This document shows positions 6,301 to 10,791 of a DNA stretch of 10,791 bases, piece by piece (position 1 is the first letter of the stretch; every line of letters starts with the position of its first letter). The notes beneath the pieces are model-generated. The model did not search any database and was not told the DNA's origin. It saw only the letters and a program-made list of their open reading frames with translations. Origin of the DNA: Calditrichaceae bacterium (GTDB taxonomy: Bacteria; Calditrichota; Calditrichia; Calditrichales; Calditrichaceae); assembly GCA_024763405.1 (NCBI GenBank), contig JANTFQ010000052.1, forward strand, positions 1 through 10,791, written 5' to 3'. The translations under genes and the position numbers were made by a program.

Positions 6301-6901
6301 CCACAACCCGCCAGGTTAAAACAAATCCCCGGTCTGTGGTTTCTAAAATGGATTGTTCCGCGTACTGACGCCCGATTAGTTTCCCATTCACCTGCAGATA
6401 ATTACGCGCGGCGTTTATGGCTTGATTTTCTGAAAGAGAAGAGGAGGTGGAAATACGTTGCTTAACAGGCTTAAAAGTACTGGCCGCAAAGGTAATTTCA
6501 TTTAATTTATTTAAGGTAATCACAATCCGGGAACCATAAACAGGGATTCCCTGAAAGGTTTGATCAAAAAGTACGGATGTGCCGCCTTTTGAAGGTTTAA
6601 TGGCAAAAGTCCTGAGCTCGTCTCTGGAAACATCCAGCCCAAAACGCTGAGCTTTGTCGGAAATAAAAGCCCGGGCAATTTCTTCGGCACTGCCGGAATA
6701 TCCATCCACTTTTCTTCCGTATAAATAACGAATAACACCTGTTTCGGCGTCAATTTTTCCATTTGCGGTTCTTAACGTAGCCCCTTTTTTAAAATTGTTT
6801 TTTTCCAGAAGAGAGGCAGGCCTGCTTTTATGGGCAAAGGCCGGGAAGGAGATAAAACCAATCAGAATAGACGTCACTAAAAAAAAATGAGTAAATCGCA
6901 T
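3362..6901 (-). CDS. Secreted T9SS-sorted gluzincin metallopeptidase (M36/M4-like), multidomain
   Basis: The protein has 1179 residues. A signal peptide (about 1-23, cleavage after AFA) is followed by an FTP/PepSY-type propeptide (about 60-225, including QGIPVYGSRI and a W-x-V-x-D-x-x-x-G-E turn near 210-220). The catalytic domain carries the zinc motif HEHAH (391-395), a third zinc ligand E416 in LQEGSSDYW, and a later histidine H467 in HDGGQIWSSALMDIW, a layout like fungalysins (M36) and thermolysins (M4). Next come two Ig-like modules (about 543-648 and 649-757), each ending in G-Y/F-HSF. A Rossmann/amidotransferase-like module (about 760-995) starts with LVLIVDDDP, and a carboxypeptidase-regulatory-like beta module spans about 997-1080. 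The tail (1095-1179), with QNYPNPFNPTTAISYQL, is the type A sorting domain for the type IX secretion system, so the enzyme should be exported and cell-attached or released. The ATG has AGGAG five bases upstream. The substrate is unknown. Confidence 0.9.
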   Translation of the reverse strand: MRFTHFFLVTSILIGFISFPAFAHKSRPASLLEKNNFKKGATLRTANGKIDAETGVIRYLYGRKVDGYSGSAEEIARAFISDKAQRFGLDVSRDELRTFAIKPSKGGTSVLFDQTFQGIPVYGSRIVITLNKLNEITFAASTFKPVKQRISTSSSLSENQAINAARNYLQVNGKLIGRQYAEQSILETTDRGFVLTWRVVVPTESPMGDWEVFVDATSGEIVHVKDMMMYHDGKGLVWDPDPLTTAGVTYGGLYKDNNDADSNELNDERIEVVLKDITYEGGLYKLKGPYAVLKDWESPTDTFPELADSSMFRFTRNDQNFESVMAYYHVDKSTRHLILDLGYDVAEQHNFEVDPHGLSGDDNSHYVTSDNYLALGEGGVDDSEDADVIWHEHAHSFQTNLTGGMSYSGETMSLQEGSSDYWAASYSRITNDYNWGYVFSWDGHNEFWNGRRCDLDWVYPDDYVSGHDGGQIWSSALMDIWIQVGREVTDTDFIETHYIWGSSPGLQDAAQAYIQADENVYGGAHKGIIIDAFDAHGLVDKADYMATITHTPLTDTEESAAGYDVVATITQGADPLDPNRMWVVYGVSALTDSVLMTATGGTNEYMGTIPDLGNEIDIQYYISVIDQGNNVSNDPSDAPTGYHSFHVGTDLEAPVITHTTLGDQALAQWPATVSATVTDNAGVDTVICFFGHNSTAALDSFPLVTSGNDLYENPFPLDAAALTIGDSIHYYIIARDIAQNTNSSREPANGFHSFSIIETKGLVLIVDDDPNGKAADNSGKTPVVRTKESYGKSADDIQTWLDALGYSTEKVTVATALNTNFSNYDLIISSSGANTSPVSDSNYRTKLEDWTATAGNKLLIEGGELGYDALSSPGYSSFAANVLHSTKWNTDNAGNLQTVSGQENHAILNTPNTIPSPLAISYSGYGDQDAVEADAQSYIVLEPANNSANAGILVYDNDSDPNSAQTVYFAFNLAALNSTEGKNLLDNSVAFLLAGPIGAISGTVDLTDTEDDSGVSVYLSGDAADTLTTNSSGFYRFSGLLDGTYTVKIHNSGYTTTDSVASGLTVNQDTVQNVDFSMDPIISAIGKDGQTPREFALSQNYPNPFNPTTAISYQLSVGSEVRLIIYNQLGQKVRTLVNGKQEAGEYVLTFDASALSSGIYYYKLTAGRFVKIRKMILMK

Positions 6902-6976
6902 AAAGTCTCCTGCTCAATAGTAAATTAAATGTATAAATGACCAACTTAAAATATAAAAATAAATTAGGACGATACG

Positions 6977-7005
6977 TGATTTATATCATTCACAATTGCA
7001 TTATA
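6977..7005 (-). promoter_or_regulatory. Candidate promoter and TGAT-N4-ATCA box upstream of the peptidase
   Basis: On the minus strand a perfect -10 hexamer TATAAT lies at 7000-7005, giving a leader of about 90 bases before the ATG at 6901, but there is no good -35 hexamer 16-18 bases further up. TGAT-TTAT-ATCA at 6977-6988 is a dyad resembling half-sites of CRP/FNR-family boxes and would sit just downstream of the transcription start, a position suited to repression. Both parts are short enough to arise by chance in AT-rich DNA. Confidence 0.35.
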
Positions 7006-7037
7006 CTTTCTGCTGAAGAACGCCGGAAGGAAAAATT

Positions 7038-7400
7038 TTATTTCTGGAATGTTATAATCGCCTTGACATACCGGCCGGTTTCATGGTGCAGTTTAAAGTC
7101 GGCCTGGTAGTCATCAAGCGCATTTTGCAAATTCCCACTGATGTCGGGAAGTGTGTCGGAAGTGGTATAAACCAACAGGGAAAGACGGTAGGTTTCGGGG
7201 AGCAGGTCCAGTGCAATTTCGATGGTTTGTTGGGTCAGTTGGGCCAGATAATTTATCAGGTAATTAATGACTTTAACGAGCGGTTTAGGATCTTCCGCCT
7301 CAAAGGTACACCCTTCATCTAGATTCAAATTGATATCCATCTCTTTTTGATCGCTGATTAAAAAGAGCAGTTGTTTCAGATCAATAGTTTTTTCAGTCAT
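7038..7400 (-). CDS. Small protein with a degenerate GHKL/HATPase-like fold, partner of the upstream sensor
   Basis: I do not recognise a named family. The 120-residue product has the order of elements of the first half of a histidine-kinase ATP-binding domain. ADPKPLVKVINYLINYL resembles the N-box helix ('aDxxxLxQVLxNLLxNA'), but both usual asparagine positions are tyrosine. A strand follows (TIEIALDLLP, YRLSLLVYT), and the last part (GRYVKAIITFQK) resembles the closing strand of that fold. The DxGxG and GxGLGL nucleotide boxes and the lid are absent, so ATP binding is unlikely. The frame is open up to a TTG at 7478, but the ATG at 7400 has an AAAGG ribosome site and gives a compact protein. 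It lies 79 bases after the hybrid sensor on the same strand and is probably its co-expressed partner. The fold is an inference from sequence pattern; the gene itself is credible. Confidence 0.6.
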   Translation of the reverse strand: MTEKTIDLKQLLFLISDQKEMDINLNLDEGCTFEAEDPKPLVKVINYLINYLAQLTQQTIEIALDLLPETYRLSLLVYTTSDTLPDISGNLQNALDDYQADFKLHHETGRYVKAIITFQK

Positions 7401-7479
7401 ATTTTTACCTTTTTGCAGAACGAGGCTAATATACCCAGTTCGCTCTGCTGCTGCAATAATTAAACAATTTTCCGGCAAT

Positions 7480-9132
7480 TCATTCTTTTTCTGCTTTGCC
7501 GAGTATTTTTTGAACGATTTCGATTAATTTATGCATATCCACCGGTTTATTTAAAAGTCCGTCTATTTCATTAATAAAATAATTGATTTCATTGGGTACC
7601 GAATAACCGGTCAGGAAAACAAACGCGCCTTTGTAGCTGATGGCTTGCAGTTTTTCAAAAAGCCGGACACCGCTCATGCGCGGCATATTTATATCCGAAA
7701 TTATTAACTGATAGGTTTGTTTGCTGATCTTTTGCAGGGCTTCCAGGCCGTCCGAAGCGCCGTCGCATTCATAACCGGCAATTTGCAGCATTTCGGTGAC
7801 GGTTTCCAGAATCTGCTCTTCATCATCGACTACCAAAATCCGTTTATGCGCCAGTTCCTGTTTTGTCAATGCCGAAGCTTTAAGATTAATTATTTTTGAA
7901 TTTAAATAATCCTGTTTTTGGATACTGGTGATTTCCGCCAGATTATCTACCAGTTCCGCAATTCGATCAACAGCGCGCGCGCTGTTATTGAGGTAATCTT
8001 TATTGATTTTTCCCATTTTGAGCAAACTGATGTAGTTATTCAAAGCCTGCAGGGGCTGAGAAAATTCATGCGAAACAGAACCGGCCAGTTCCTGAATCGT
8101 AGCAAGCATTTCGGCCTTGCGCTTGTTTTCCTGAACGGTTCGTTCTTCCGTCAAATCACGTGAAATTCCGGCAAACGCAATGATTTTATCGTTTTCATCT
8201 TTTATGGCAGATGTTGACATAGCGGTATAAAAAATATGTCCCTGACGGGTAATACAGCGGATATCTCCGTTCCAGCCTTCGGAGTTTTTACTGTTGAAGA
8301 GGCGGTCAGAAATCTCCTCTGGTGTATCGGCAGGCAGCAGAACCCGAAAATTTTTACCTAAAATCTGTTCGTCCTGGTATTTAAAAGCAGCGCAGAAAGC
8401 TTCGTTTACATAAATGATATTTCCTTTTAAATCAACGAGGGTTACCATATCACGAATGTTATGCAGCGCTTTGGCATACATTTTCCGAGCTTCATCAATG
8501 CTTTTTTTAAGTGTGATGTTTTCTTTAACGGCAATATAGTGGGTAACTTTTCCTTGGTGATTTTTTACGGGTGCAATATGTGCAAATTCCCAGTACAACG
8601 TGCCGTCTTTTTTCTTATTATGAAATTCTCCGCGCCAAATCTTACCGGAAGTTATGGTTTCCCACATTTCTTTATACCCTTCCGGCGGAATTTCTCCGGA
8701 TTTTAATATGCGTGGGTTCTGCCCGATTGCCTCTTCGTAGGAATAGCCGGAAACATCGGTAAAGCGGGGATTGACATATTCGATATTCCCTTTTAGGTCT
8801 GTGATCACAATGGAGGTGGGGCTTTGCTCAATTATACGCGAAAATTTACGCAGACTTTCTTCTTTGCTCAACAAACTTGTTTTGGCTTCTGCCAATTTTA
8901 AATAGGCTTCTTCAAGCTCTTCCGGATTGGCTGGACTGTTTTCCATGACCGATTGAGTTGTTCTTTTATCCCATTTTAAAAAAAGAAAAGAGAAAACCAA
9001 TGCGCTGATGGCAATAAGAAGGGCTGAAAAATAGTCGGGCACCTGTTTTAAAAAATAACTGAAAAAATATGCAGTAATAAAAATAGAGATGAAAAAAAAA
9101 GTGCCTGGTATCAATCCTTTGATAGGTTTCAT
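7480..9132 (-). CDS. Membrane PAS-PAS-DHp-receiver hybrid sensor lacking the kinase ATPase domain
   Basis: This 550-residue protein has two N-terminal helices (about 8-28 and 34-53) and a charged, probably coiled-coil linker (68-96). A first PAS domain follows (about 97-210, with ITDLKGNIEYVNPRF and its C-terminal KKKDGTLYWEFAHIAPV part), then a second (about 218-335, VDLKGNIIYVNEAF, FAGISRDLTEER). The DHp domain has the phospho-accepting H355 in GSVSHEFSQPLQAL. After its second helix (to about 405) only some 25 residues precede a complete receiver domain (431-546: D436-D437, phospho-acceptor D480 in SDINMP, T508, K529). No N, G1, F or G2 box of an ATP-binding domain is present, so it cannot phosphorylate itself as drawn. 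It may receive phosphate from another kinase, act as phosphatase or relay, or work with a separate catalytic subunit. The ribosome site is weak (GAAAG). It is followed by the small GHKL-like gene. Confidence 0.85.
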   Translation of the reverse strand: MKPIKGLIPGTFFFISIFITAYFFSYFLKQVPDYFSALLIAISALVFSFLFLKWDKRTTQSVMENSPANPEELEEAYLKLAEAKTSLLSKEESLRKFSRIIEQSPTSIVITDLKGNIEYVNPRFTDVSGYSYEEAIGQNPRILKSGEIPPEGYKEMWETITSGKIWRGEFHNKKKDGTLYWEFAHIAPVKNHQGKVTHYIAVKENITLKKSIDEARKMYAKALHNIRDMVTLVDLKGNIIYVNEAFCAAFKYQDEQILGKNFRVLLPADTPEEISDRLFNSKNSEGWNGDIRCITRQGHIFYTAMSTSAIKDENDKIIAFAGISRDLTEERTVQENKRKAEMLATIQELAGSVSHEFSQPLQALNNYISLLKMGKINKDYLNNSARAVDRIAELVDNLAEITSIQKQDYLNSKIINLKASALTKQELAHKRILVVDDEEQILETVTEMLQIAGYECDGASDGLEALQKISKQTYQLIISDINMPRMSGVRLFEKLQAISYKGAFVFLTGYSVPNEINYFINEIDGLLNKPVDMHKLIEIVQKILGKAEKE

Positions 9133-9471
9133 TGTAATAAAACTTTCTATTTAATGCCCGTCTTTAAAGTAGTCTAAAACCTCACCCCGGCCTTCTCCTA
9201 AAAGGAGAGGGAGAAAGGAAAGTTCCCCTTCTCCTTGTAGGAGAAGGGGATAGGGGATGAGGTATTTATGACAGCAGAAAGAATTATAAAAATTCTCACT
9301 ATTCTCTGATTTAATAGACAAACACTATTTATATCACTCCGGCCCTGCCTTTCATTAAGGACCGAAACATCAATAGTATTTATAAAAGTCGGCATATTTT
9401 TAATAAAATTAACCAGAGGATTAATTTTCTTTGAATTTCCAGCCTTTACAGTGTAATTTTAATTTACTTAT
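9133..9471. other. 339-base gap between divergent genes, with a palindromic repeat
   Basis: No credible gene is present; a short minus-strand frame at 9198-9395 runs across the palindromic repeat and lacks any recognisable feature. The gap must hold promoters for both the hybrid sensor and the AddB-like gene, but only poor matches were seen: TTGAAT at 9431-9436 with TAATTT 17 bases later is the best for the plus strand. The part between 9263 and 9430 is plain AT-rich sequence. Confidence 0.6.
9180..9262. repeat. BIME-like compound palindromic repeat
   Basis: The outer arms CCTCACCCC (9180-9188) and GGGGATGAGG (9253-9262) pair with one bulged A. Inside are two hairpins. The first is TCTCCT-AAA-AGGAGA (9194-9208). 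The second is very strong: CCCCTTCTCCT (9225-9235), loop TGT, AGGAGAAGGGG (9239-9249), 11 perfect pairs. The layout and CCTCACCCC/CTCTCC composition match a class of intergenic palindromes scattered in many bacterial genomes. It is short (83 bases) and encodes nothing. Confidence 0.75.
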
Positions 9472-10791
9472 ATGAAAAACTTACAGCTCTATTGCGCACC
9501 CCCAAATCGATTTTATTTTTTTGAACAGCAGCTCCGGAACAGGACGAACGATTATATTGCCGTCCTGCCGGTAAACCGCGCCGTACGAATTTTAAAACAG
9601 CGGCTGCTCGACGCCTCTCCGACCGGAGCGCTGGCCGATCCGGATATTTTTACCTTTGACCAGTTGCTGCTAAACCTGTATTCCGCTCTTCCGGGAGCCA
9701 AACGGGTGCTCTCCGCAGGAATGCTGCAAATCCTGATCGAATCTCTTCTGGAAAAGACCGCCGGCAGTCTGCCCTATTTTTTAAAGGGTGAACATATTAC
9801 TTCGGGATTGGTACGTAAAGTCAGTGACGCTGTTAGTGAGCTGCGCCGCTTTGGCTATGACAGTAAAGCTTTTGCACAAATTAAAACCGATGAGAAAAAG
9901 GCACAGCCCCTAAAATACTCCGATTTCGAAATTCTTCTGCAGGCACTGGATGAAGCCCTGGGGGAGCAGCTCATCGACGAGCCTTTTGCAAAACACACGG
10001 CCGCTTCGCAGCTAACAAAAGAAAATTTTAAACGGCAATTTCCGAAGGTAACGGAAATCTTTGTTAGCGGCTATGGCCTGTTTACGCCGGCGATGTTTAC
10101 GTTTATCGAAAAAGTATCCGCCTGGCTGCCCCTTCATATAAAAATAGAATACAGCGCGGATAACCCGGCGCTCTTTCAGCATACGCACGAAGCCTGGCTG
10201 CGCTTAAAAGCAATGGGCGCGGAAGAGCATAATTCAATGCGGCAATCTCCTTTTGCGCAGGTTCTTTTCCACCGAGATGCGGAAGGTGCTCATAAAACCG
10301 ATCAGCAGGAGCGCATCGCCGTGCAGCCTCTTTCTGATCGAAAGGCAGAAGTCGAATTCATCGCCGCGCAGATCCGGCAATTATACCAAAACGAAAAAAT
10401 TCTCCCAGCCCGAATGGCGATAACCTTTGCCAATTTGGAACGTTATATTCCCCTGATTCAGCAAATTTTCAGGCGGTTTCAGATTCCGTTTAATTTATCG
10501 ACCGGCTTTGCCTTAAATCAGTCTCCGCTGATAAAACTCTTTTTACAGCCTCTGCGGCTGGCGTCCTCCGGCTGTGAATGGGAACAGGTTCTGGGCTTTT
10601 TAAACAATCCGCTGCTTCCAACGCAGGAGATTAATTTTAGCCTGCTCAATACGCTTCTTGCGGATAGACGGATTAAGCGGCTTACACCGGGCTGGACAAA
10701 ATACCTGTTGCAAAGCACCGCCTATAAACTGCTGAAAACGCAGCAACAGGAAGAAATTCAACTGCAAATTGCACGGATTGAAGAAGTGCTG
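9472..10791 (+). CDS. AddB-like helicase-nuclease subunit, PD-(D/E)XK nuclease family (5' part)
   Basis: An open frame of 440 codons runs off the right edge without a stop. The protein resembles the N-terminal half of AddB/RexB-type subunits of double-strand-break repair helicase-nucleases. Points of resemblance are VLPVNRAVRILKQRLL (31-46), PDIFTFDQLLLNLY (57-70), a long helical region with VSELRRFGY (121-129), IFVSGYGLFTPAMFTFIEK (196-214), QPLSDRKAEVEFIAAQIRQL (285-304), MAITFANLERYIPLI (315-329) and IPFNLSTGFALNQSPL (338-353). These match the AddB pattern in which the inactive helicase core scans DNA. The usual N-terminal Walker A loop (G-x-x-G-x-G-K-T/S) is missing; residues 8-20 read CAPPNRFYFFEQQ instead. 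The nuclease and iron-sulfur parts would lie beyond the window. The ATG at 9472 is the first after an in-frame stop at 9460, and no clear ribosome site precedes it. An AddA partner would be expected downstream but is not visible. Confidence 0.7.
   Translation, partial: MKNLQLYCAPPNRFYFFEQQLRNRTNDYIAVLPVNRAVRILKQRLLDASPTGALADPDIFTFDQLLLNLYSALPGAKRVLSAGMLQILIESLLEKTAGSLPYFLKGEHITSGLVRKVSDAVSELRRFGYDSKAFAQIKTDEKKAQPLKYSDFEILLQALDEALGEQLIDEPFAKHTAASQLTKENFKRQFPKVTEIFVSGYGLFTPAMFTFIEKVSAWLPLHIKIEYSADNPALFQHTHEAWLRLKAMGAEEHNSMRQSPFAQVLFHRDAEGAHKTDQQERIAVQPLSDRKAEVEFIAAQIRQLYQNEKILPARMAITFANLERYIPLIQQIFRRFQIPFNLSTGFALNQSPLIKLFLQPLRLASSGCEWEQVLGFLNNPLLPTQEINFSLLNTLLADRRIKRLTPGWTKYLLQSTAYKLLKTQQQEEIQLQIARIEEVL

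Noticed and set aside
7401..7478. An upstream TTG start at 7478 for the small GHKL-like gene
   Set aside because: It has no convincing ribosome site, whereas the ATG at 7400 has AAAGG at a proper distance; the extra 26 residues do not resemble a domain.
9198..9395. A 65-codon minus-strand frame in the divergent gap
   Set aside because: It runs across the palindromic repeat at 9180-9262, has no recognisable domain and no clear ribosome site.

Overview
The window looks like chromosomal DNA from a moderate-GC, Gram-negative-type bacterium of the Calditrichota / Ignavibacteriota / KSB1 neighbourhood. The main evidence is a large secreted metallopeptidase that ends in a type IX secretion (T9SS) sorting domain with the QNYPNPFNPTTAISYQL signature common in those phyla. 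Supporting signs are intergenic regions full of small dispersed palindromes and a PAS-rich hybrid sensor protein. The assignment is an inference from protein style, not from a marker gene.

Left part (1-2551): the start of an ADP-forming acyl-CoA synthetase-like protein (minus strand, cut by the window edge) lies behind a 331-base repeat-rich gap. Next is a stand-alone CheY-like receiver protein (551-907, minus) with a good sigma-70-type promoter. Divergent from it is a two-gene operon: a P1/S58-family self-processing aminopeptidase (1058-1987) abutted without a spacer by a five-helix SpoIIM/DUF95-like membrane protein (1988-2551).

Middle (2552-6901): an 810-base gap between convergent genes holds no credible gene, but does hold several inverted and direct repeats and a clear intrinsic terminator. 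This terminator serves the 1179-residue minus-strand peptidase (3362-6901). The peptidase has a signal peptide, an FTP/PepSY-type propeptide, an HEHAH gluzincin catalytic domain (M36/M4-like), two Ig-like modules, a Rossmann/amidotransferase-like module, a carboxypeptidase-regulatory-like module and the T9SS tail. Its last two codons and stop codon form one arm of a perfect 10-bp hairpin.

Right part (7038-10791): a minus-strand pair consists of a membrane-anchored hybrid sensor (two TM, PAS-PAS-DHp-REC) that has the phospho-accepting histidine domain but no ATP-binding catalytic domain, followed by a 120-residue protein that looks like a degenerate remnant of exactly such a GHKL ATPase fold. 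This is the most interesting unit in the window: a possible split or non-canonical phosphorelay. Divergent from it, across a gap with a BIME-like palindromic repeat, is the 5' part of an AddB-like helicase-nuclease subunit that lacks the N-terminal Walker A loop and runs off the right edge.

Across the window I see no tRNA, rRNA, CRISPR array, insertion sequence or phage gene.
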